Shown piece by piece: positions 1 through 8,417 of a stretch of 58,524 nucleotides of DNA (position 1 is its first letter; each line of letters starts with the position of its first letter). Origin of the DNA: an uncultured Lachnospiraceae bacterium (GTDB lineage Bacteria; Bacillota; Clostridia; Lachnospirales; Lachnospiraceae); the NCBI GenBank assembly GCA_946403075.1, contig CAMIYN010000004.1, positions 1 to 58,524 of the forward strand, written 5' to 3'. Under the pieces are notes generated by a model, which was given only the letters and a program-made list of their open reading frames with translations, made no database searches and was not told the DNA's origin. A program made the translations under genes and the position numbers.

Positions 1-224
1 ATTAAAAAAATCTCTAAAAAACTCAACAATTTATCTAAGGTTTCATATTGAACTTTCACTATTCAAAATTTTACATAATTTCATTCTAGAATCTATTCAA
101 TATTTGAGATTGTCTTAATTATACACCAACTTATTTTAAATATCAAATATAATTATTTTATACTAATGTCAAGATTTTGTATGTAAAATATTTAAAATTA
201 TATTATATATTTCTATTCCCATCA

Positions 225-1760
225 TTAATTCATATTATTTAATATATCTTCTAACTCTTCTACATAAATAATATTTATATAAGTATCTCCTATCTTATAT
301 ACACCTTTACTTATAGTTTCAACATCATATCTATATTTTAAAATCTCTAATATATTTTTATCTTTATATGTGAAATCAGAAAAAGAATCTTTAAAACTCA
401 TTTCCTCAGGCAATTGTTTTCCATAGTCATCAAAACAATAAAATCTTGCCTCATAGTCATCACCATATGCTATGGTATTACCAGTGAAAATTGTTAAATA
501 ACAACCGAGTGAACCACTCGATGCATTTTTAACTGACGAAAAGTTTTTTGAAGAATTAGGTTTATAATTAGAAATAATTTGAACATTTGGCTTTACATAT
601 AACCATTCAATAGGAGTATGCCCATACTTCCAATTTGATATATCAATATATCCATCTTCCTTCTTTTCTGGCATTTGAGTTGAAGAAATTTTATCTTTTA
701 TTGTATTACTATATTTTGTTAAGAGATTACTATTTATCTCATCATAATCTTCTTCATCATAAACTTCATCTATATCTTCATATTCATCATTTTGATTTTC
801 AGTTTCAAAAAAGTCCCCTACTACCAAATTTGTTTCTGTTTCCACATTTGACTCAGCATCTGGTTCAATATTAATTTCATCATTTGTAGAATTAAAAATA
901 TTTTTAATACTGTTTTCTAAGACTTCCTTTACATTTTCAGCAACCATACTTTTTTTAATGGCAATTACAGGTCTTATTCCATCTCCAATTTTTAATTTCA
1001 CATATTGACCATTTTCATATACTCTACCAAACATCCCAACCCACATAGCTAAATTTTCATTATCTTTAACTAAATCTCTCAAATAAAAAGAACCACAATT
1101 ATAGAATTCACTATTTTTATCTGTCTCAACTTCTACACCACAAGAAACAGAAAATTCTGTAGCAGTTGCTGCAAGTTTTCTATTTCTCATTTTCGTAGAA
1201 TCATTATCAAAAAATTTATTGCACATTTCTAAACTCATTAAAGATACTTTATCATCTAATTCGTCTATATTATCATTATAAAAATCATTCAAAAATACCA
1301 AATTATCTTTTTCAAAATCATTAAATGCTTCATCAAAAAAACCTACATTTAGCCAAGACCTAATACTTGAATCCTCCCAACTTGTATATTCATCTACTTC
1401 ATTATAATTTTTACAATCAAGTATTTCTTTGCTTATTAAAAGATATGAATTATTATTCATATCTAAAACAAGCCAGTTAATTTTATCACTGTATCCAATT
1501 TCTTTGCTATATGTTCCAAATCTAATAATAGGAAAGTTAGTAATTTTGTCTATTTCTACATTATTGATAAAATTTTCATCATTATTCTTATCATTATTAG
1601 TGATAGCAAACTCAGTTGAACTCTCTATTATTGCTTCATTAGTTTCAAAATTATTTTGTGTCTCTTTCACAATTTCTTTTACACTTTTTTTAGATGAACA
1701 ACTAAAAAGTGTAGTAAAAGATAAAGTTAGAATTGTTAAAATAATCAACTTTTTAATCAT
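225..1760 (-). CDS. Lipoprotein with DUF6273-like domain
   Basis: This 511-residue protein has a type II signal peptide: a hydrophobic stretch at residues 5-19 ending in the lipobox LFSC, with lipidated Cys21. It is therefore predicted to be anchored to the outer face of the membrane. Residues about 78-270 (start IIRFGTYSKEIG, then a W-L-V-L-D strand, SIRSWLN and a late GIRPVIAIKKS) resemble the DUF6273 domain of surface proteins in Clostridia. Residues about 290-345 are a Glu/Asp-rich low-complexity linker. The C-terminal 150 residues match no family I recognise. It is the last gene of the chromosomal block, 229 bp after the LysR gene, and probably a separate transcript. Function is unknown; the lipoprotein call is firm, the domain call moderate. 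Confidence 0.75.
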   Translation of the reverse strand: MIKKLIILTILTLSFTTLFSCSSKKSVKEIVKETQNNFETNEAIIESSTEFAITNNDKNNDENFINNVEIDKITNFPIIRFGTYSKEIGYSDKINWLVLDMNNNSYLLISKEILDCKNYNEVDEYTSWEDSSIRSWLNVGFFDEAFNDFEKDNLVFLNDFYNDNIDELDDKVSLMSLEMCNKFFDNDSTKMRNRKLAATATEFSVSCGVEVETDKNSEFYNCGSFYLRDLVKDNENLAMWVGMFGRVYENGQYVKLKIGDGIRPVIAIKKSMVAENVKEVLENSIKNIFNSTNDEINIEPDAESNVETETNLVVGDFFETENQNDEYEDIDEVYDEEDYDEINSNLLTKYSNTIKDKISSTQMPEKKEDGYIDISNWKYGHTPIEWLYVKPNVQIISNYKPNSSKNFSSVKNASSGSLGCYLTIFTGNTIAYGDDYEARFYCFDDYGKQLPEEMSFKDSFSDFTYKDKNILEILKYRYDVETISKGVYKIGDTYINIIYVEELEDILNNMN

Positions 1761-1989
1761 ATATTTACTCCTTAAATATTTTATTTATAATTAACTATTT
1801 ATATACTATTATAAAAAAATACATTTAATTATCAACATAATCTTATATAAGTAGTCATTCAATATATTTAATATGAGGGCTTATGAATCTGTATACTATG
1901 TTAAACTTTACAAAAGTATTTCATCTTGAACTTTGGGTTTACAAAACTTTCATACAAACAACATTTACAATTATTTTAATTTTATCCAT

Positions 1990-2868
1990 TTAAATATAAT
2001 ATGATTTTACAAAATTTATAAAATCTTTTAAACATTGTTTTTCATTTTTTTTATTTGAATATATAATATTCAAATTTCTTTCACTATGTTTACTATTAAA
2101 ATCATACACCAAAATTTCTTTATTTTTTTCATATTGCATTATTGATTTATAAGATACTATAGAAACACCAATACCTGCTTTTACAAGATTTATTAGTGTA
2201 TCTTGTCCTGTCACTTTTGCAACAATATTTAAATTCTCCATATACACACCATAATCAACAAGTATCTTTTCAGACATTTTCCTCGTTCCGCTGCCATCTT
2301 CTCTTAGTATAAAAGGTTTTAACAATAATTCCTTAATATCTATATTGTGATTTTCGTTTTTTTCATTTTTTGTAATTAAAACTAATCTATCCTTATAAAA
2401 ACTTTTTGATATAAAATTTTTATCTTTTATATCCATTCCAATCATTCCTACATCAATCAGACCTACTTTATACATTCCAAGAACATCTTCACTGTCTGCT
2501 TGTAAAATCTCAAAATCAACATTATTATATCTTTCTTTAAACTTCTCAATTAATTCTGGTAACAAGTAACCTGCTGGAATAGATGAAGCACCAACTTTTA
2601 TTTGATTTTTAAATTTATGATTTAAATTATCTAAAAAGCTTTTTTCGATAGAAAAAAGTTTTTTAGCATACTCATATAGTGCTTTCCCTTTATCAGTTAA
2701 AATAATTTTTTTTGTACTTCTCTTGAATAATTCAAAATGTAATTCTGACTCCAAATTTTTAATATGAAGGCTAATTGTTGGCTGTGAAATATACAAAGCT
2801 TCTGCTGCCTTTGAAAAATTTTCATATTGAACTATATATAAAAATGATTTTAACTCTCTAAATTCCAT
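1990..2868 (-). CDS. LysR-family transcriptional regulator
   Basis: The 292-residue protein has the canonical LysR layout: an N-terminal winged HTH (residues 1-60, with FSKAAEALYISQPTISLHIK as recognition region) followed by a periplasmic-binding-protein-like effector domain (about residues 90-292). The effector half resembles the CysB/CysL-like subgroup, but the ligand cannot be read from the sequence. LysR proteins usually control an adjacent divergent gene; here both neighbours run in the same direction, so the target is not obvious. It may regulate itself or the MBL-fold gene 34 bp upstream. The start ATG has only a weakly placed AGGAG upstream. Confidence 0.9.
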   Translation of the reverse strand: MEFRELKSFLYIVQYENFSKAAEALYISQPTISLHIKNLESELHFELFKRSTKKIILTDKGKALYEYAKKLFSIEKSFLDNLNHKFKNQIKVGASSIPAGYLLPELIEKFKERYNNVDFEILQADSEDVLGMYKVGLIDVGMIGMDIKDKNFISKSFYKDRLVLITKNEKNENHNIDIKELLLKPFILREDGSGTRKMSEKILVDYGVYMENLNIVAKVTGQDTLINLVKAGIGVSIVSYKSIMQYEKNKEILVYDFNSKHSERNLNIIYSNKKNEKQCLKDFINFVKSYYI

Positions 2869-2902
2869 AATATAATTTTATTAAAAAATCTCCTACAAAT
2901 TT

Positions 2903-3553
2903 TTATTTAATCAATATTATTGTTTCAATTTTTTTATCTATCAAGTCTCTGAATTTATTCCCAAGATTTATATCTCCTACTACACTCCCATAATGAGTTG
3001 GAATAACCTTTTTAGGATTTACACTATTAACATATTTAGCTGCTTCTATATAATCCATAGTATATGTCCCACCTATTGGTATAAACATAATCTCACATTT
3101 TATATTTTTATTTTCATCAATTACATCTGTGTCTCCTGCAACATAATATTTTGTTTCATTAATTTCTAAAATATATCCAACATATCCAAATTCTTTTTTA
3201 TGAAAACTTTTATTAATATTATAAGCAGGTATGCTAACCACCGAAAACTTTTCATTTTTTAAAGTAAATTCAAATTTATCTGATTGTTTTACTAGTATTT
3301 CATCTCTAAACACTAAATTTGATATTTCCTTTTTAACTACACTGCATATTGTTTTAGGATATACTATAGTTGTGTTTTGATTGATAATTCTTTTAATACT
3401 TTTTATATCAAAATGGTCATAATGGTCATGTGTGATTAAAATAAAATCAGCATCTTTTTTATCTTCATTTATCATAAATGGGTCAAAATAAAATGTCAAA
3501 TCATTAATTACAATTTTTATACTACTATGAGTATTAATAAAAATATTTTCCAT
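2903..3553 (-). CDS. Metallo-beta-lactamase fold metal-dependent hydrolase
   Basis: The HDHYDH motif near residues 42-47, an AGDTD motif in the middle and a late PTHYGS segment are the metal ligands of the MBL fold. The short length (216 residues) and overall pattern resemble the UPF0173/UlaG-like L-ascorbate-6-phosphate lactonase relatives. A cytoplasmic hydrolase acting on a small phosphorylated or lactone substrate is plausible, but no substrate can be assigned. I chose the ATG at 3553 because AGAAGG lies at the right distance before it; two further in-frame codons upstream (from 3559) would put the start too close to that site. It lies 120 bp after the FtsE-like gene. Confidence 0.85.
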   Translation of the reverse strand: MENIFINTHSSIKIVINDLTFYFDPFMINEDKKDADFILITHDHYDHFDIKSIKRIINQNTTIVYPKTICSVVKKEISNLVFRDEILVKQSDKFEFTLKNEKFSVVSIPAYNINKSFHKKEFGYVGYILEINETKYYVAGDTDVIDENKNIKCEIMFIPIGGTYTMDYIEAAKYVNSVNPKKVIPTHYGSVVGDINLGNKFRDLIDKKIETIILIK

Positions 3554-3679
3554 AATCAACCTTCTAAATTATAATGTAAATTATTCAAAGAAATTTCTAT
3601 CATGTCTAAAATGTATCTAAAGCTCCATTTTATTATTAGAAATTACATAAAATAGTACTTTTAATATTTTTAATCCACA

Positions 3680-4378
3680 CTAAACATTTATATAATCTGA
3701 TAACTCATCATCTAAACCTATAGTATCTGAAATAACTTCTCCATTACTTATTCTAATAACTCTTTTATTCAATCTTGATACCATATGTAAATCATGAGTA
3801 ATAACCACTACAGTCGTCCCTAGTTCATTTATATGCAATAATAAATCTATAATTTCATTACTACTTACTTCATCAAGATTTCCTGTTGGTTCATCTGCCA
3901 AAATTATTGCAGGTTTATTTATTATTGCTCTTGCTATTGCTACTTTTTGTTGCTCACCACCTGACAACTCCCTTGGAAATTTTCTTGATTTATTTCTAAG
4001 TCCAATTAAACTAAGAACCTTCATCACTCTTTTTTTAATCCTAAAACTACTTTCGCCTATAATTTCTTGTGCAAAAGCAATATTATTATATACATTTTTG
4101 TCAGGTAATAATCTAAAATTTTGGAATACTATACCAAGATTTCTACGGTAATATGGAATTGATTTATTTCTCATAAGTTCTAACTTATTTTTAAAAACTT
4201 TTATACTGCCAGAACTTGGTTTTATCTCTTGAGTTAAAAGTTTAAAAATAGTTGATTTCCCTGCACCAGTTTTCCCCACTATAAATACAAATTCACCTTC
4301 ATCTATTTGAAGTGAAAAATCTCTCAAAGCATATTTATCTTTTTCATATCTAACATTTACATTTTTAAATCTAATCAT
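3680..4378 (-). CDS. ftsE: FtsE-like ABC transporter ATP-binding protein
   Basis: This 232-residue ABC ATPase has Walker A GKTGAGKST (residues 35-43), signature LSGGE (near 139), Walker B IILADEPTG (near 160) and the switch His in ITHD. The line IRFKNVNVRYEKDKYALRDFSLQI and the length are typical of FtsE, which works with membrane partner FtsX to control peptidoglycan hydrolases at division. Its ATG overlaps the TGA of the upstream gene (ATGA), indicating translational coupling. The expected ftsX does not follow; the next gene is an MBL-fold hydrolase 120 bp away. It could be an FtsE with its partner elsewhere or a different MacB-class ATPase. Confidence 0.85.
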   Translation of the reverse strand: MIRFKNVNVRYEKDKYALRDFSLQIDEGEFVFIVGKTGAGKSTIFKLLTQEIKPSSGSIKVFKNKLELMRNKSIPYYRRNLGIVFQNFRLLPDKNVYNNIAFAQEIIGESSFRIKKRVMKVLSLIGLRNKSRKFPRELSGGEQQKVAIARAIINKPAIILADEPTGNLDEVSSNEIIDLLLHINELGTTVVVITHDLHMVSRLNKRVIRISNGEVISDTIGLDDELSDYINV

Positions 4379-5631
4379 ATAAATTCCTCTATGCTCTTCA
4401 TAAGTGCTAGTTTTATTTGATAAAAACTAAGTCCTCCTTGTAAATATGCTATGTATGGCTCTCTAAGTGGTGCATCACAAGATAATTCTATACTACTTCC
4501 TGATATAAAATTCCCTGCTGCCATTATAATTTTATCTTCATATCCTGGCATATCCATAAATTCTGGTTCAAAATAAGAGTCAACACAAGACACACTTTGT
4601 ATACATTTACAAAAATTTTTAAGTTTTTTGCTATCTCCAAATTCAATGGCAAGCACTATGTCATTTAACTCATCATTTGAATTTGGATATGTTTTAAACC
4701 CTAAACTATTATAAACTTTTGCAAATAATTTAATTCCTTTCAAAACATTTGAAACTACATTTGGAGCAAAATATAATCCCTGTAATACATTTAAATTTTG
4801 TCCAAAGGATATACCTACTTCTTTTCCAATACCAGGAGCCGTCAATCTATAAGCACATCTTTCTATTAATTCTTTTTTACCTACAATATATCCACCAGTT
4901 CTTGCTATTCCTCCACCAATATTTTTAATTAAAGAACCTGCAATAATATTAGCATCTACTTCTATTGGTTCTCTAATATCAACTAATTCCCCATAACAAT
5001 TGTCAACAAAAATTATTACATCGTTTTTAATTTTTCGTATATAATCTATAACTTTTTCTAAATCATTTATAGAAAATGATTTTCTCTTTGCATAACCCCT
5101 TGACCTCTGAATCATTATGATTTTTGTTTTATTAGATATTTCATTTTTTATACTGTCTAAATCAAATTCATCATTCTTTAAATTCACAAATTTAAAATTA
5201 ATTCCATTTTCTTTTAAAGAACCCAATTCATTTTTCATACCGATAATTGGATTTAATGTATCATATGGCAAACCATTTATTGACAAAATCTCATCACCAT
5301 ATTTTGCGAGTGCTGATAATACTATATATATGGCATGTGTTCCTGACACTATTTGTTGTCTAACTAATGCATCTTCACTTTTAAACAAATCTGCATAAAT
5401 TTTTTCTATAACATCTCGTCCCTTATCTGTATATCCATAACCAGTTGATGTTTCAAAATGGAAATCTGATAATTTATTCTTTATAAAGGCATTTAAAATT
5501 TTTAACTGATTATACTCTGCCTTTTTTTCTACTTCACTAAAATATTTTTTTAATTCACTCTCTATTTTTTCTACATAATTTATAGTTTTATCACTTATAT
5601 TAAATTGTTTATATATATTATCTGTATACAT
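4375..5631 (-). CDS. Methionine gamma-lyase family (aluminium resistance-like) PLP protein
   Basis: The 418-residue sequence matches the family once named aluminium resistance protein (Met_gamma_lyase family, Pfam PF06838): the N-terminal part has the STGYGYTDKGRDVIEKIYADLF segment, then QIVSGTHAI for cofactor phosphate binding, IMIQRSRGYAKRKSF, DNCYGE (cofactor-ring Asp) and GSLIKNIGGGIARTGGY with the presumed Schiff-base Lys. It is a PLP-dependent lyase of the Cys/Met metabolism fold; the substrate is not established. In many Firmicutes it lies near hfq/miaA, so this position after cdsA is unusual. It overlaps the end of cdsA by 14 bp and couples to ftsE at ATGA. Confidence 0.9.
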   Translation of the reverse strand: MYTDNIYKQFNISDKTINYVEKIESELKKYFSEVEKKAEYNQLKILNAFIKNKLSDFHFETSTGYGYTDKGRDVIEKIYADLFKSEDALVRQQIVSGTHAIYIVLSALAKYGDEILSINGLPYDTLNPIIGMKNELGSLKENGINFKFVNLKNDEFDLDSIKNEISNKTKIIMIQRSRGYAKRKSFSINDLEKVIDYIRKIKNDVIIFVDNCYGELVDIREPIEVDANIIAGSLIKNIGGGIARTGGYIVGKKELIERCAYRLTAPGIGKEVGISFGQNLNVLQGLYFAPNVVSNVLKGIKLFAKVYNSLGFKTYPNSNDELNDIVLAIEFGDSKKLKNFCKCIQSVSCVDSYFEPEFMDMPGYEDKIIMAAGNFISGSSIELSCDAPLREPYIAYLQGGLSFYQIKLALMKSIEEFI

Positions 5632-6457
5632 TTAATAAAAAATATAATACTGGTGCACAAAAAATCACAGAATCAAATCTATCAAGTATGCCGCCATGTC
5701 CTGGTATTATATCTCCATAGTCTTTTATTTTATATTCTCTCTTTATAGCTGATGCAACCAAATCACCAAGTTGTGAAATGATAGAACATATAAAGCAAGC
5801 ACAACCAACCCTAATTAATGAAATCTCAATATTATTTACAATATTGTTTAGTAAAACATAAGTATATATTAACCCCAAAACAACACTACCAATAACTCCG
5901 CCAATACAACCCTCGATAGTTTTATTGGGACTTAAAACATTATTTAATTTATGTCTCCCACAAAGCATACCAACACAATATGCAAAAGTATCACATCCCC
6001 AACTTGATATAAATATTACCCAAACTAAATATTTGCCATATACTCCTCTTTGAACTCTTATCAAATATATAAAACTAAACAAAACAGCAACATAAAAAAT
6101 ACCGAAAAGAGTGAGTGCAACATCCTTTATAGAAAAAAGTGGGAAACTAAAAATATAAAAAATTAGTAATAATAAAACCATCAGTATTATAAAAAACAAT
6201 ATTCCATCAACTTTAAATTGAGAAATCATTATATAATAAATTGACACAAGTAAATATCCAAGTATCCCAAGTCTATTCTTCTCTATTTTAAATACTTTAT
6301 ACAATTCAAATAGAGCTATAATTGACACAACAAAAGAAAAAAACCATAAAACATCACCACCTATGTATATGACAAAAGAAAGTAAAGCAAGAAGAACTAT
6401 CCCACTAAGTAGTCTTTTAAAAAAACTGGATATTTTTTTGTCTTTTTTATCTACCAC
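5618..6457 (-). CDS. cdsA: Phosphatidate cytidylyltransferase
   Basis: CdsA makes CDP-diacylglycerol from CTP and phosphatidic acid, the branch point for phospholipids. The C-terminus holds the family signature: AIKREYKIKDYGDIIPGHGG followed by ILDRFDS, with the metal-binding Asp residues. Several hydrophobic helices precede it. I chose GTG at 6457 because GGAG sits 5-6 nt before it within the uppS tail; an ATG at 6487 would add ten residues and lacks a ribosome site. With the GTG start it overlaps uppS by 11 bp and encodes 279 residues, normal for the family. It follows uppS as in the conserved frr-uppS-cdsA order, but dxr and rseP do not follow. Confidence 0.93.
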   Translation of the reverse strand: MVDKKDKKISSFFKRLLSGIVLLALLSFVIYIGGDVLWFFSFVVSIIALFELYKVFKIEKNRLGILGYLLVSIYYIMISQFKVDGILFFIILMVLLLLIFYIFSFPLFSIKDVALTLFGIFYVAVLFSFIYLIRVQRGVYGKYLVWVIFISSWGCDTFAYCVGMLCGRHKLNNVLSPNKTIEGCIGGVIGSVVLGLIYTYVLLNNIVNNIEISLIRVGCACFICSIISQLGDLVASAIKREYKIKDYGDIIPGHGGILDRFDSVIFCAPVLYFLLNVYR

Positions 6458-7148
6458 CAAATCTCCTATTTCTCTTTGTATATTCATATAATGCCTTATG
6501 ATATTCTTCTATCGTAAATTCAGGCCAAAAAATTTCTGTAAAATATAATTCACTGTAAGCAAGTTGCCATAGTAAAAAATTAGATAATCTTATCTCGCCA
6601 GAAGTCCTAATCAATAAATCAGGGTCTTTTATATCTTTCGTATCAAGATATTTAGAAAATGTATCTTCGGTAATAGCTGTTTTAAAATTTTCACTTTTAA
6701 TTTTATTTACAGCTCTAACTATTTCATCACGACTCCCATAATTAAAAGCTATAGAAAAAATACATTTATCAAAATTTTGGGTTGTGATTTCTAAATCTTT
6801 GCAACTATCAATAATTTTTTTTTCAAATTTTTTTAAATCTCCAATAAATTTAATTTTTACTTTATTTTTAATTGCTTTTTCCTTTATTCTATTTAAATAC
6901 AAATTAAACAAATCAAATAACCCATTAATCTCATCATCAGATCTCTTCCAATTTTCAGTAGAAAAAGCATATACAGTTAAATATTTTATTCCTAGTCTAA
7001 CTGTTTCTTCTAAAATATTTTCAAGATTATCACATCCTGCCTTGTGTCCTAAATATTTTGTGATTTTATTTTTTGCTGCATATCTACCATTTCCATCAAG
7101 AATTATAGCAACTGACTCTGGCAAATTTGCATCTGATAAATTAATCAC
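6447..7148 (-). CDS. uppS: Undecaprenyl diphosphate synthase (UPP synthase)
   Basis: UppS condenses isopentenyl diphosphates onto farnesyl diphosphate to make the C55 carrier for cell-wall synthesis. The catalytic Asp is D18 in ILDGNGRYA; the usual text is MDGNGRWA, so two flanking positions differ conservatively. FSTENWKRS and RTSGEIRLSNFLLWQ near residue 180, and the C-terminal YTKRNRRFGG, are the substrate-binding motifs. Length (233) is slightly below the usual 240-250. The start is GTG with GAAGG about 8 nt upstream. It follows frr by 3 bp and overlaps cdsA. Confidence 0.95.
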   Translation of the reverse strand: MINLSDANLPESVAIILDGNGRYAAKNKITKYLGHKAGCDNLENILEETVRLGIKYLTVYAFSTENWKRSDDEINGLFDLFNLYLNRIKEKAIKNKVKIKFIGDLKKFEKKIIDSCKDLEITTQNFDKCIFSIAFNYGSRDEIVRAVNKIKSENFKTAITEDTFSKYLDTKDIKDPDLLIRTSGEIRLSNFLLWQLAYSELYFTEIFWPEFTIEEYHKALYEYTKRNRRFGGR

Positions 7149-7151
7149 AAT

Positions 7152-7706
7152 TTATACCTTCATAACTTCTTTGATTTTTTCTTCTACTTCTTTGTCTATC
7201 TTCTCTATAAACTTATCAACTTCTTTTTGAAAACCATCATTCATAGATTTTATATCATCCTTTGATATAACACTATCTTTTTCAAGTCTCTTTACCATAT
7301 CAAAAGCATCTCTTCTTATATTTCTAATTGCTATTTTACAATCTTCGCCTCTCTTTTTTATGTCTTTTGATATCTCTTTTCTTCTATCTTCTGTAAGCTC
7401 TGGAAATACAAGTCTTATAGAATTTCCATCATTAGTAGGATTAATGCCAATATCAGACATATTGATAGCTTTTTCAATTTCTTTTAAAGCAGATTTATCA
7501 AATGGCTGTATAACTATTACTCTCGCCTCTGGTACATTAATACTACACATCTGTTGAAGTGGAGTCATTGTCCCATAATACTCAACATTAATTCTATCAA
7601 GTATTTTAGGATTTGCCCTACCTGCTCTTATAGTGTGAAAATCACTTTTCAAATTTTCCAAGCTCTTGTTTAATTTATCCGCAAAGGGATTTAATCTTTT
7701 ATCCAT
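7152..7706 (-). CDS. frr: Ribosome recycling factor
   Basis: RRF splits post-termination ribosomes together with EF-G. From ATG 7706 the protein is 184 residues and begins MDKRLNPFADKLNKSLENL, aligning with the family start; the core RAGRANPKILDRINVEYYGT and the late KKRGEDCKIAIRNIRRDA are diagnostic. An in-frame TTG at 7721 is not the start: GGAGG lies immediately before 7706 and the longer form would cover it. It sits 2 bp after pyrH, the common gene order. Confidence 0.97.
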   Translation of the reverse strand: MDKRLNPFADKLNKSLENLKSDFHTIRAGRANPKILDRINVEYYGTMTPLQQMCSINVPEARVIVIQPFDKSALKEIEKAINMSDIGINPTNDGNSIRLVFPELTEDRRKEISKDIKKRGEDCKIAIRNIRRDAFDMVKRLEKDSVISKDDIKSMNDGFQKEVDKFIEKIDKEVEEKIKEVMKV

Positions 7707-7708
7707 AT

Positions 7709-8407
7709 TTAACCTCCACAAATTATTGTTCCAATTTTTTCTCCAAGCATAGCTCTCTTTATTGCATCTTTTTCATTTAGAGAAAAAATATGTAATTTTA
7801 AATTATTATCTTTTGCAAGAGTAATTGATGATAAATCAACTACTTTCAAATTTTTATTTAATATTTCATCATATGTAATCTTATCATATCTTTTTGCACT
7901 TTTATTAATTTTAGGATCATCATCGTAAACTGCATCTATTGATTTAGCGAGTAAAACTTCTGTGCAGTCAAGTTCAAGTGCTCTTAAAACCACTCCTGTA
8001 TCAGTTGTAAAATAAGGATGACCTGTTCCACCTACAAATAAAACTACTACCCCATTTTTTAAATCAACTTCTGCATTATCTTTATCAAACAAATCCACTA
8101 TTCCATCGCATTTAAAAGAACTATATAGTGATGATTTAATATTATTTTGTTTTAATAATTCTTTGAAATATATTCCGTTCATAACAGTAGATAGCATCCC
8201 TATTTGATCTGCTCTATATTTATCAATTTCTGCTATATCTCTACCTCTAATAAAATTACCCCCACCAAGAAGCACGGATACTTCAATTTTTTCCTTTAAT
8301 GCCAATTTTATCTGTTCACAAATATCATTTAAAACTTTATCATCAAAACCAAATTCCTTTTCTCCCGACATCGCTTCACCTGATATTTTAAACATTATTC
8401 TTCTCAT
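7709..8407 (-). CDS. pyrH: UMP kinase
   Basis: PyrH phosphorylates UMP to UDP and is the bacterial hexameric type. The 232-residue sequence shows the amino-acid-kinase fold: the N-terminal FKISGEAMSG phosphate loop, GGGNFIRG in the nucleotide site, RADQIGMLSTVMNG, and GGTGHPYFTTDTG followed by RALELDCTEVLLAKSIDAVY. GGAG lies 7-8 nt before the ATG. In most Firmicutes pyrH follows tsf; here it follows smc, after the inserted rpmF-plsX-acpP-rnc-smc block. Confidence 0.97.
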   Translation of the reverse strand: MRRIMFKISGEAMSGEKEFGFDDKVLNDICEQIKLALKEKIEVSVLLGGGNFIRGRDIAEIDKYRADQIGMLSTVMNGIYFKELLKQNNIKSSLYSSFKCDGIVDLFDKDNAEVDLKNGVVVLFVGGTGHPYFTTDTGVVLRALELDCTEVLLAKSIDAVYDDDPKINKSAKRYDKITYDEILNKNLKVVDLSSITLAKDNNLKLHIFSLNEKDAIKRAMLGEKIGTIICGG

Positions 8408-8417
8408 AATCTATCTC

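Noticed and set aside
1..224. Bases before the lipoprotein stop
   Set aside because: Only AT-rich sequence is visible; no gene, clear terminator or repeat can be supported.
7707..7721. Upstream TTG start for frr
   Set aside because: It would translate through the GGAGG site that serves ATG 7706 and adds residues not seen in the family.
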